From Sulfobacillus acidophilus DSM 10332 (GTDB taxonomy: Bacteria > Bacillota > Sulfobacillia > Sulfobacillales > Sulfobacillaceae), in the NCBI GenBank assembly GCA_000237975.1, contig CP003179.1, forward strand, positions 2,572,270 through 2,636,269: a stretch of 64,000 bases of DNA, given 5' to 3'. A model generated the notes under the pieces. It was not told where the DNA came from. It saw only the letters and a program-made list of their open reading frames with translations, and made no database searches. The translations under genes and the position numbers were made by a program. Positions 33,572 through 41,547 of this stretch are shown here, in pieces. Each line of letters starts with the position of its first letter. Within the stretch, counting starts at the first letter, position 1.

Positions 33572-34724
33572 CCCATCCCCTTATCGTCGCGATTTCGTCA
33601 CCGGCCTCAACCCACGAACCGTCCCTCACGAGATCCAAGAGAATTCCAAAGACCGGACTGGTCACCGTCATCCGCTGACCCAGGCTAATGATATCCAAAA
33701 TCGGTTGTCCCGCCGCCACGACATCCCCGGGAGCGCTTAATAGGCGCCCTTCACCATCGTTCCTGTCCACCCCTCCGGCAATGGGCGCCCGGATTGGGAT
33801 GTCCCGCGGCAACGTTGCCCCGTGCTCAATCCAGCTCTGTTGTTGACGCCACGCCGTATAGGCAGCCTCCGGGGTGACCGGGTCGAAAAAGACCAGTTCC
33901 CCCGGAACCAATTGGGCCAGGGCCGGCCAATCGGCCCGAATCACGTGAGCCAAAGCCGGATAGCCCCCTAAGGTGCCCCGGTTTTTCAATAAAACCAAAA
34001 GCTCGCCGCTGGGCGGACATTCAATCGCACCGATGGCCATCCCTTCGGAAATGGCGTCTCCGGGAACCGACGGGATCGGAGGACCCGAGAGACGAAGTCC
34101 CATCGCGTCGGAATGTAAAGACACCCGAAATTCCCCGGTCACCAGTTTAGCCCATGCCTCGGCGGGAAAGCGATCACGGCGGACCCCCGGCAAAACCCTT
34201 AATCGGCGACGATGAAGACATGTTTCCCACCCCGCTATCCGTGGAGCTCCACCGGACCGAAGAGCGGTTACCACATCGCCGACCCGCAAAGGTCGCCCTT
34301 CCACGCCGCCAATCCCCAAAAGAACGTCGGTCGCCCGACTGCCCAAAACGGGCGGCACGTCGATCCCGCCCGGAAAGGCCATATAGGCCCGGGCACCTCG
34401 CCGTCGGGCGCCGAATCGAATAGTTTCCCCGGTCTCAACCCGCTGAACCTCGCCCGGATTCCACGGTCGACCGCCAATGGTCGCACTTAAGTCAGCCCCG
34501 GCCAAGGCCAGATAGCCCGAGGATTCGACGACAAGTTCCGGACCGCTTATCGTCAGCTCTAAAACCGCCGCTTGGGGAGGATTGTCCAATAACCGGTTAG
34601 CCCAAACTGCCGCATAATCATCCAACACCCCGGCCACAGCCACCCCCAGATGCTCATACCCCCAGCGACCTGGGTCCTGCACACTCGTCATGAGACCCGG
34701 ACGTACCACGCGCACACTAACCAT
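33552..34724 (-). CDS. pxpC: 5-oxoprolinase subunit C with C-terminal biotinyl-like domain
   Basis: A 390-residue PxpC/KipA-type protein. VRVVRPGLMTSVQDPGRWGY at the start and RAYMAFPGGIDVPPVLGSRA near residue 110 are family signatures. The normal body ends around residue 310; the final 70 residues form a biotinyl/lipoyl-like domain (IRAPIAGG, then GDVVAAGQPILDIISLGQRM). The position of the modified lysine reads LGQRM instead of AMKM, so it probably cannot carry biotin. The 5' end overlaps pxpB by 8 nt. Confidence 0.92.
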   Translation of the reverse strand: MVSVRVVRPGLMTSVQDPGRWGYEHLGVAVAGVLDDYAAVWANRLLDNPPQAAVLELTISGPELVVESSGYLALAGADLSATIGGRPWNPGEVQRVETGETIRFGARRRGARAYMAFPGGIDVPPVLGSRATDVLLGIGGVEGRPLRVGDVVTALRSGGAPRIAGWETCLHRRRLRVLPGVRRDRFPAEAWAKLVTGEFRVSLHSDAMGLRLSGPPIPSVPGDAISEGMAIGAIECPPSGELLVLLKNRGTLGGYPALAHVIRADWPALAQLVPGELVFFDPVTPEAAYTAWRQQQSWIEHGATLPRDIPIRAPIAGGVDRNDGEGRLLSAPGDVVAAGQPILDIISLGQRMTVTSPVFGILLDLVRDGSWVEAGDEIATIRGWDDGGTD

Positions 34725-35418
34725 GAAGATCCCCCGCTTCCGGCCACTGGCCCGTCCCGTTCAGACGTTCATAGGTCTCGAGATCAATCGCGTAAAATTC
34801 CAGATAATCTCCCGGCTGATAGCGCGTGAGGCCAGACTCTTGCCAATCAAACAATTTGGCCGGCGTTCGGCCGATGAGATTCCATCCCCCGGGAGAAGCC
34901 AATGGATAAATCCCGGTTTGTTGACCGGCTAGCGCCACGGAACCGGCCGGCACCCGAACCCGGGGCGAATCCCGCCGAGGTACCCGGATTGGTGCGGGAA
35001 CCACCCCGCAGAGCGGAAATCCCGGAGAAAAGCCAATGGCATAAATGCGATACCGGGTCCCGGTATGAATAGCCGTGACATCTTCCGGAGTCAGTCCGGT
35101 CGTTTCTGCAACCGATATCAAGTCCGGCCCCCACACCCCTCCATAAAGCACAGGAATCCGCCATAAGCGGGACCGAGGCCTGACCGCCGAAACGGGCAGG
35201 TCCTCTAAATAGTGCCTCACCGAGTCGGCGTCGACGACACCGGGATCAAATTCGACCAGCACCGAGGCATAGGCGGGCACAAAGCCCAAAAACCCCGGAA
35301 AAGGATGCCGGGCGAGAGCGGTGCTCCAGGCGATGACCAGGTCGTTTACCTCGGGCGAAATTTCGTGACCGAATTCCGCTAAAATCGCGGAATCGCCCGC
35401 CGTCAAAAACGTCGGCAT
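34717..35418 (-). CDS. pxpB: 5-oxoprolinase subunit B (KipI family)
   Basis: A 233-residue KipI/PxpB protein. FLTAGDSAILAEFGHEIS at the N-terminus and IYAIGFSPGFPLCGVVP near residue 125 followed by VPAGSVALAGQQTGIYPLAS are the conserved elements. It is the first gene of the pxpBCA operon and pairs with PxpC in the kinase-like half of the 5-oxoprolinase. ATG follows a GAGGGAGG site. Confidence 0.93.
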   Translation of the reverse strand: MPTFLTAGDSAILAEFGHEISPEVNDLVIAWSTALARHPFPGFLGFVPAYASVLVEFDPGVVDADSVRHYLEDLPVSAVRPRSRLWRIPVLYGGVWGPDLISVAETTGLTPEDVTAIHTGTRYRIYAIGFSPGFPLCGVVPAPIRVPRRDSPRVRVPAGSVALAGQQTGIYPLASPGGWNLIGRTPAKLFDWQESGLTRYQPGDYLEFYAIDLETYERLNGTGQWPEAGDLHG

Positions 35419-35587
35419 GCGATCATCCTCCCTCCTCCTGTCCTGTCATTTTGTCATATGCCGGCGAAGTACAGCTGCTCTTATCCAGGAGACCAGATTA
35501 GCGATTAATTGTCGAGCGGTTGACCGACCGTCTGCCGTTAACGCCTGATAGGCTGAAGCCACTCTCTTCAAGAAATGAGGTCAGCTG

Positions 35588-36745
35588 ATGTCACCCTATC
35601 GATGGAGCCCTACCCCGTCGCCGCTTTCGCCCCGGGCACAGGAAGAACGAAGCGACTGGGATCATGTTTTTCGGCAATGGACCACGCTCTTGCAGCAACA
35701 ATTTCCGGAACACCTGGCGTATCTGGTTTGGGATGCCCCACGCATTCACGCGCTGGAATTGGTCGCCGACGAAATCATGCCACAATATCCCGATTGGGAT
35801 CCCGCGTTGGCACCGGTCCTTCGGCGAGCCTGGATCAATCGCTTAACCGGGCTAGGCCCGTTAGAAGACCTCCTGTTGGATGAAACCGTAAGCGACATTA
35901 TGATTAACGGACTCGATGCCTATGTAGAACAAGGCGGGCAGATTACACCCGTCGCTTGGCCTATCCATGACGTCGACGAAGTAGCCGACTTGGCTCGCCA
36001 ACTGGCGAGTCGCGCCGGCCGGCAGCTCACAACGGAGAACCCGCTATGCGACGCCATTTTGTCCGACGGTTCGCGTATCCACCTCGTTCTGCCGCCGGTC
36101 AGCGAGGTTCCCGAGATTACCATTCGCCGGGCCTCCGGCACCCCGTTATCGCTGGAAGACTACTTTCGTCTGGGATCGTTAACCGAAGCCTTATGGGACG
36201 ATTTACGCGCACGTGTCGTCGCCCGCCAAAATATTCTGGTCGCCGGTGGCGCCGGAACCGGAAAAACCTCTCTTTTACGCCTGTTAGCCACGCAGATTCC
36301 TGATCACGAACGGCTGGTCACTATCGAAGATGTCCGTGAATTAAATCTGACCCATCGGAATACCGCGCGTTTGGAATCGCGTGCCCAATGGCCCGTTCAC
36401 CGCCTGATTATCGAGGCCTTGCGGATGCGGCCGGATCGCATTATCGTGGGCGAAGTACGCGGCGGGGAAGCCTGGGACCTCTTGGAGGCCATGGCAACCG
36501 GCCACCCGGGATCGCTCAGCACCGTGCACAGTGGCGGTGATGCCTTGAAAGCGATTAAACGCCTTTCTCGCATGGCGATGTATCAAACCCGCCCAATCCA
36601 ATACGATCAGATTGTCGCGCATGCCCTGGACACGATTGATGTGGTCGTCAATGTTGAACGCGCAGCCGACGGACACCGGCACATTCGGGCGGTGAGTGAA
36701 ATTGTCGAAGGCACCATTCGCTCCGTATGGGAATTTCGGTCATGA
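35588..36745 (+). CDS. tadA: TadA/CpaF-type secretion ATPase (VirB11 superfamily)
   Basis: A 385-residue hexameric-type ATPase. An N-terminal domain with [20 protein letters not shown] near residue 97 precedes the ATPase core: Walker [17 protein letters not shown] near residue 220, [10 protein letters not shown], and [20 protein letters not shown] followed by [12 protein letters not shown] near residues 282-315. All are CpaF hallmarks; it lacks the FHA or receiver extension of longer homologues. It powers Tad pilus assembly with TadB/TadC. ATG follows GAGGT. It overlaps the next gene as ATGA. Confidence 0.9.
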   Translation: MSPYRWSPTPSPLSPRAQEERSDWDHVFRQWTTLLQQQFPEHLAYLVWDAPRIHALELVADEIMPQYPDWDPALAPVLRRAWINRLTGLGPLEDLLLDETVSDIMINGLDAYVEQGGQITPVAWPIHDVDEVADLARQLASRAGRQLTTENPLCDAILSDGSRIHLVLPPVSEVPEITIRRASGTPLSLEDYFRLGSLTEALWDDLRARVVARQNILVAGGAGTGKTSLLRLLATQIPDHERLVTIEDVRELNLTHRNTARLESRAQWPVHRLIIEALRMRPDRIIVGEVRGGEAWDLLEAMATGHPGSLSTVHSGGDALKAIKRLSRMAMYQTRPIQYDQIVAHALDTIDVVVNVERAADGHRHIRAVSEIVEGTIRSVWEFRS

Positions 36746-37434
36746 GAGAGTTCTGGGCCATCATGGCCGGATTCATGGTGTTGGGTTTTCTCATCCCGCT
36801 TCCTGTAGAATATGCCACCCTGGCCTGGCTTATCACCGGATGGTCGCATCAATGGCTTTTGATGCTGCTCGCCATCGCCGAAGGATTGGCGCTTGGCCTC
36901 TATCACCAAACCCGACGCTGGAGCCGGCGCCGCGATCAGGATGCCGAGGAGGCCGACGCCTTATTACAGCAATTAAACCAATTGATGTCGTGGGGCCATT
37001 CCTTAGCCCAATCCTTAGATTCCCTCGGCTATCGAATCGGCGGTCAAACCACCTCGGCCGAATCCGTCCTCCAAGAACTGGCTCGGCATTACCGGGTGTC
37101 GGGGTTGGAGGTGGTCGCGGATACCGCCGCAAGCATCCAAAAAGACGGCGGCTCCTTATTACCGGTGATTCAGTGGGCACGCCAACAAATAACCCGAGAC
37201 CGTCAGGAGCGGTTTGCCCGACAACTGGAAGAATCGTCGAAGCAAAGTACCATTCTCATTTTATCGTTGGCGCCCTTTGGCGTGCTGTTGTTGTTTCGGC
37301 TCATATTACCTCCGTTTTACCGCGCGGTGGTTGCCACCTCGCTAGGCCATGCCGCCTTGATCCTCATCTTGACGTTACAAAGTCTGGTTTGGGCTTTCCT
37401 CATTCTCTATTTACGAAAGGACGACCACCGCTAA
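36742..37434 (+). CDS. tadB: TadB-like inner-membrane platform protein (T2SSF domain)
   Basis: A 230-residue membrane protein with two helices at the N-terminus, a soluble helical T2SSF-type domain (about residues 70-165, with VLQELARHYRVSGLEVVADT) and two helices at the C-terminus. Its position after TadA and its layout fit TadB, though it is shorter than many (about 300). ATG at 36742 overlaps the tadA stop; ATG 36727 is an in-frame alternative. It ends overlapping tadC by 1 nt. Confidence 0.75.
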   Translation: MREFWAIMAGFMVLGFLIPLPVEYATLAWLITGWSHQWLLMLLAIAEGLALGLYHQTRRWSRRRDQDAEEADALLQQLNQLMSWGHSLAQSLDSLGYRIGGQTTSAESVLQELARHYRVSGLEVVADTAASIQKDGGSLLPVIQWARQQITRDRQERFARQLEESSKQSTILILSLAPFGVLLLFRLILPPFYRAVVATSLGHAALILILTLQSLVWAFLILYLRKDDHR

Positions 37435-38069
37435 TGTTGGCGATCGGATCCTTCTTGTTGGCTTGTGGATTTGCCGGCCGCAGTTCCGTCAATCGGTCGG
37501 CCATTTGGGCCGCCTTTGGCGTATGGATAGGGGCCTTTCTTTTCCATCGTCCGCTAATCATCCCGAGCCTATTATTGCTGGCGGGTGGCGTAGCACAAAT
37601 CGCCATCCGTCGGCCTACTGCGCCGTCCCAAAATCTTCGGCGTCGGGGACTCATTCGATTTTGGCAAAAAGTCGGGGTTTTTTTGTCGGCGGGCATGACC
37701 CTATGGCGAGCCATCGAATCCGCGGCCGTCCGCGATCCCGTCGGGTTCGCCATTCAGGCTTATGCGGCCGAAGTGCTCGGTTTACGATCCCCGGAAACGT
37801 CCGATCCGATCGCCGACCTTAAAGACCTCCCGGAGTTACCCGCCATTTTGGGGACCATTCGTCACGGGTTTCGACACGGCGTTGATCATCACCTGATAAC
37901 CCAGCAAGCCAAAGACTGGGACGCCCGCCTGCAATTTGAAGCCCAATTTCGTCAACGCCGGGATCCGTTATGGCTGTCGGTGATACCGGCCCTCTTATTG
38001 TTAAATGTCCTGTGGCTATTTTTGGCCCCCCTGGCCCAAAGCTTGTCGGCCGCCTGGCTCCACCTCTAG
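37434..38069 (+). CDS. tadC: TadC-like inner-membrane platform protein
   Basis: A 211-residue membrane protein with hydrophobic segments at the N-terminus (residues 1-60) and C-terminus (about 180-210), and a central soluble domain containing FLSAGMTLWRAIESAAV, as in T2SSF modules. ATG overlaps the tadB stop (TAATG). The stop codon is 3 nt from the boundary of the group II intron. The order tadA-tadB-tadC is that of canonical tad loci. Confidence 0.7.
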   Translation: MLAIGSFLLACGFAGRSSVNRSAIWAAFGVWIGAFLFHRPLIIPSLLLLAGGVAQIAIRRPTAPSQNLRRRGLIRFWQKVGVFLSAGMTLWRAIESAAVRDPVGFAIQAYAAEVLGLRSPETSDPIADLKDLPELPAILGTIRHGFRHGVDHHLITQQAKDWDARLQFEAQFRQRRDPLWLSVIPALLLLNVLWLFLAPLAQSLSAAWLHL

Positions 38070-38072
38070 ACA

Positions 38073-39961
38073 ATCGAGTAGGGGCGGGTGACTAACCCGC
38101 GCCCTCTCACACCGCCGTACGTACCGTTCGGTATACGGCGGTTCATGGCCAGCGTAGACGTGTCGTTTCATACCGGCTCAGGAGGCGTTGTAAGCCTTGT
38201 GCATCCCAGTACGCCACCGTTAGTATGCTGTTCAAAGGTCCCGTGGCAATACGCCACGGGCCTTTGCGTGACATGGCCAATTCCCACGCCTGCCACTCCT
38301 TGACCCCCAGCGCCCGTAATTCGCGCAGGCGAGTCCGGGGCCGCGTCCAGCGTCGCCAGACGATGGCCCGAAAGCGATGGCGAATCCAACTATCCAGGTC
38401 CCGCAGGGGCGTCGGCGTATCCACGAGAGCGAAGTAGCCTATCCACCCGGCAAGGTACCGGTTAACTTGCTGAATTCGCGCCTCTAAGCGCCCCGGTGCA
38501 TGTCGGTCGGTGAGTTCCCGCAAGCGGCGCTTGACGCGCCGCAGGGACTCGCGGGCTCGTCCAATCCGATATTGACCCCGGTACTTCAAAAATTTGAACC
38601 CGAGGTACGGTCGGCGGGTTAGCCGGTCGACCGCGCTTTTCGCGGTGTTGACGGGCAAGTGGAGGCGGTGTTCAAGATAGCGGGTGACTGAGGTCAAGAC
38701 CCGCTCTCCTGCCCGTTGGGAATGCACGAATATCATCGCGTCGTCCGCATAGCGGACGAATGCCACCCCCCGCCGCTCGAGTTCCTTGTCGAAATCGTCG
38801 AGGACGATATTGGCCAGCAACGGGCTGAGCGGTGAGCCTTGGGCGGCTCCGGCCGTTCGCGGGGCACTCACGCCATCCACCCTAATGCCGGCTTGGAGGT
38901 ATCGCCGGATGAGCCGCAATACCTGCAGGTCTTGGACCCGGCGCGCGACGCGCGCCATCCGGATGTCATGATTAATCCGGTCGAAGAACTGCTCCAAGTC
39001 GAGGTCGACCCCCCATTCGGCCCCGTCCTCGGCGAGCCGACGGACATGCCGCACGGCTTGGTGGGCACTGCGTCCGGGCCGAAAGCCGAAGCTGAAGTCC
39101 GCGAAGTGGGGGTCAAAGATGGGCGTCAGGACTTGTAAGACAGCTTGCTGGATAAAGCGGTCGACCACGGTGGGGATGCCGAGCGTCCGGACGCCCCCGG
39201 TGGGTTTCGGGATTTCGACCCCTCGGATGGCGTGCGGACGGTAGGTGCCGTCTCGCAGTTGCGGACGAATCATCGGCCAGTGCGCCCCGAGATAGTCCAC
39301 CAATGCCTTTGTGGACACCCCGTCGACGCCCGGTGCGCCATGGTTGGCCACCACGCGCCGTAGCGCGAGCCGAAGATTCTGCGCGTCCAGTATGGCCTCC
39401 ATGAGACCGAGTGTGCGACACGTCGGGTGTCGAGGTTCCGGATGCCGGGGACCCACTCGGCGCCTGTATCGGCCCTGCGGGCTTCACCCGTTCATCCGCT
39501 CCGAGGCCCTCGCGCCGCGAGGTATTCGGCTGTCGTCGCAAGTCCCACGAATCCATGAACTGCCCCACTTTCTGGTAATGTTCGGTCCTTCAACTGGCGC
39601 GGCCGCGCCAGTCTACGATGACCTCGGCTGACGTCTCTCGCGTCACACGCCCCTTGCGATGCGTCTTCCCGCGCGGCGGTACCGCGAGAGATCTCCCCGG
39701 GTAAGAGCGTGCCCTGTCCCTCCATCTACCGGGTGCATTGACGTGACGCGCGCTTGACCGTATGGGGCTTCGTTCCGTCGAGCGAACTCACCCCGCGCGC
39801 CCCGCCTCGGATGCACTTCCGGTTCGTCCGGCCGGAGGTTTGCCGCCGGCTTCCTTCGGATTCCACCTCACGGCGGACATCCTTGCCGTGAGCTAACGGT
39901 TGGAACGGTCATCCCCCGTTCAGGACTTCCACCTTAAAGTACACGCCCATGCCGGGCGCAC
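38073..39961 (-). mobile_element. Group II intron, class C-like
   Basis: About 1.89 kb, read on the minus strand. The 5' end GTGCGCCCGG at 39961-39952 fits GUGYG. The 3' end is a domain V hairpin (38109-38144; arms accgccgta and tacggcggt, 2-nt bulge, inner stem) and a domain VI stem ending in CCCCTACTCGAT. The encoded reverse transcriptase has no endonuclease domain. The 5' exon is an intrinsic terminator stem-loop ending about 5 nt from the insertion point, the target type of class C introns. About 500 nt of the ribozyme lie 5' to the reverse transcriptase gene. The last base is uncertain by 1-2 nt. Confidence 0.88.
38143..39456 (-). CDS. ltrA: Group II intron reverse transcriptase/maturase
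   Basis: A 437-residue intron-encoded protein. LMEAILDAQNLRLALRRVVA near residue 18, GAPGVDGVSTKAL, SFGFRPGRSAHQAV near residue 121, AAQGSPLSPLLANIVLDDFD near residue 202 and the catalytic VRYADDAMIF near residue 228 are reverse transcriptase blocks. The maturase domain X follows (NRYLAGWIGYFALVDTPTPL). No HNH endonuclease domain, as in class C introns. GTG at 39456 is a nominal start; ATG at 39402 (MEAIL) is as likely. The stop lies at the edge of domain V. The gene looks intact. Confidence 0.93.
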   Translation of the reverse strand: MGPRHPEPRHPTCRTLGLMEAILDAQNLRLALRRVVANHGAPGVDGVSTKALVDYLGAHWPMIRPQLRDGTYRPHAIRGVEIPKPTGGVRTLGIPTVVDRFIQQAVLQVLTPIFDPHFADFSFGFRPGRSAHQAVRHVRRLAEDGAEWGVDLDLEQFFDRINHDIRMARVARRVQDLQVLRLIRRYLQAGIRVDGVSAPRTAGAAQGSPLSPLLANIVLDDFDKELERRGVAFVRYADDAMIFVHSQRAGERVLTSVTRYLEHRLHLPVNTAKSAVDRLTRRPYLGFKFLKYRGQYRIGRARESLRRVKRRLRELTDRHAPGRLEARIQQVNRYLAGWIGYFALVDTPTPLRDLDSWIRHRFRAIVWRRWTRPRTRLRELRALGVKEWQAWELAMSRKGPWRIATGPLNSILTVAYWDAQGLQRLLSRYETTRLRWP

Positions 39962-39966
39962 TCGAT

Positions 39967-40000
39967 AGAAGACGCCGCCCAGTTACGAGCGGCGTCTTCT
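39967..40000 (-). terminator. Shared intrinsic terminator stem between the two convergent operons
   Basis: A perfect 12-bp stem (agaagacgccgc with gcggcgtcttct) and 10-nt loop, 17 nt after the stop of the gene at 40018. The group II intron begins 5 nt after it on the minus strand. Before intron insertion it would also have served the tadABC operon from the other side. Confidence 0.85.
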
Positions 40001-40017
40001 CCTGCTATCCCCTGCGA

Positions 40018-40989
40018 TTAGTGCCGTCCGAATCCTCGCAGGCGATCGGTCCACCGGGAAGCGGCAGCCGTCGATTGAGTGGTGGGGGTCAGGTGGCGTT
40101 CGGCCACGTGAAGACGGTCAACCACCCGTTTAACCGTCGGGTGAACCCCGGCCAACGACCAACATTCGATCGTCAGTGACGGCAATAACGGCCGGATGGA
40201 TTCGACGGTCGATTGGAACACCGTGGGCGGCGTGTCCCGATCGACCCACAGTATGAGCATATCCAGATAGGGCAGGGCCGCCCAGGCCATATTGCTCAAA
40301 CGGCGTCCGAAATCCCACGCCTGCCACGAGTCTATTTGCCGCACTAACCATTCAATTTTCGACCCGGTTGCCGATTCCGGCAACGGAAGCCATGGCGGCG
40401 GGGCCGGTACAATCCAGTAACCCGTCCCTTCTACCTTGCGTAAAAGGGCCCATTCGGATCGGCTGGTGGAGGGTCCGATCCGTGTTTGCGCCAATGTGAA
40501 TCCGGCACTGTCCCAATCCAAATCAATCCAGCCGCCGTCCTTTCCGGTCGCCGTGACCTTCCGAATCCACCAGTCCCATAACGGGCGGCGGTCGGGATAG
40601 GGATAAAGACTCAACATCCCCCACCGCCGGGGTATCATCGTCTCGTGACTTGCCACCGCCGGCGGATCCGGTGAAATCCACTGCCTAAGCCGGGTTTGAT
40701 CAATCTCGCCTCGCCATATCGACACCCCGTGAGGGGGTGAAGACACCACCCGAGCCGCACTGACCCAAAACACCCATTCAATGTGGGGATATTGCCGACA
40801 TAAAACCCACCACGCGTCGGAATCGACCGGTAACCCCGATAGGGCTTCTCCCACCAGCACCTGCCGTGCCCCTGAAATCATCGGTTCTAACGTATCCCAG
40901 CGATCCACCGCGGTAATCGCCAGGCGGTCCCCGTATGTCTCCTCGACCCATCGATTGAGGCCTATTTGGCCCGAGGCCAGGATAATCAC
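40018..40989 (-). CDS. Hypothetical protein in TadZ/CpaE position
   Basis: A 323-residue soluble protein. The first 110 residues resemble a receiver-like alternating fold (MIILASGQIGLNRWVEETYG, LPVDSDAWWVLCRQ), and the rest is Trp-rich. The place in a tad-type locus next to an SAF protein is where TadZ/CpaE would be expected, but I see no deviant Walker A motif, so it is either a degenerate TadZ or an unrelated protein. It overlaps the SAF gene by 4 nt and is the last gene of the minus-strand operon. Confidence 0.5.
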   Translation of the reverse strand: MIILASGQIGLNRWVEETYGDRLAITAVDRWDTLEPMISGARQVLVGEALSGLPVDSDAWWVLCRQYPHIEWVFWVSAARVVSSPPHGVSIWRGEIDQTRLRQWISPDPPAVASHETMIPRRWGMLSLYPYPDRRPLWDWWIRKVTATGKDGGWIDLDWDSAGFTLAQTRIGPSTSRSEWALLRKVEGTGYWIVPAPPPWLPLPESATGSKIEWLVRQIDSWQAWDFGRRLSNMAWAALPYLDMLILWVDRDTPPTVFQSTVESIRPLLPSLTIECWSLAGVHPTVKRVVDRLHVAERHLTPTTQSTAAASRWTDRLRGFGRH

Positions 40990-41531
40990 GGCACACCTAC
41001 CAGCATCACAAGACCCGCTTTTTCATGTTGATATAAGGCGATGGCCTCTTGCCAGGGCACCAGTAAAGCCACTGCCGCCCCGCTTCCGATCGCTTGATTA
41101 ACCCCGATGACCGTTAACGGAGACGATTGCCAAATAATCTGTTGGCCACTCCAGACCACCACTTGAACGCTCGCTCCGGGACTGGCAAGAAACGTATCGG
41201 CGGCAGCGCTAGGCGAAACCGTCATCACCACCCAGTTTTCTGGAATTTTGCCGAGCATTGCCGGCGTCACCACCGCTCCCGGCCAGAGCGGTTCTCGGGC
41301 ATAGCCCTGCAGTCGATTCGGATTGATGACCCCCATAGCTGTCTCTGGCACCCAACGCAAATCGGCCGCCGTTACGGGACTTCCCGGGGGCACGTAGCGG
41401 GTCACCACCGGCACCTCCACGACCGGACGGCTGGGTGTTAACCAACTCGATCCGAGAAATACCGCCCCGCTGACGACCAGCGCCAAGGGCCCCGCCTTAC
41501 TCCAGGGCCAGTTCGGCCACCTCAACATCAT
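40986..41531 (-). CDS. SAF-domain protein, CpaB/RcpC-like
   Basis: A 181-residue protein with one N-terminal membrane anchor (residues 13-32) and a periplasmic or extracellular domain. PVVTRYVPPGSPVTAADLRW near residue 40, continuing through PGAVVTPAMLGKI near residue 83, is the SAF module found in CpaB/RcpC pilus-assembly proteins. It is shorter than typical CpaB (about 250). It overlaps the following gene by 4 nt and follows the VirB4-like ATPase by 16 nt. Confidence 0.7.
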   Translation of the reverse strand: MMLRWPNWPWSKAGPLALVVSGAVFLGSSWLTPSRPVVEVPVVTRYVPPGSPVTAADLRWVPETAMGVINPNRLQGYAREPLWPGAVVTPAMLGKIPENWVVMTVSPSAAADTFLASPGASVQVVVWSGQQIIWQSSPLTVIGVNQAIGSGAAVALLVPWQEAIALYQHEKAGLVMLVGVP

Positions 41532-41547
41532 CTTCCCTCCCCACGCC

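Noticed and set aside
36696-37433. Upstream extension of the tadC frame
   Set aside because: It runs through tadB in another frame and its sequence is Arg/Pro-rich without helices; the TAATG overlap marks the real start.
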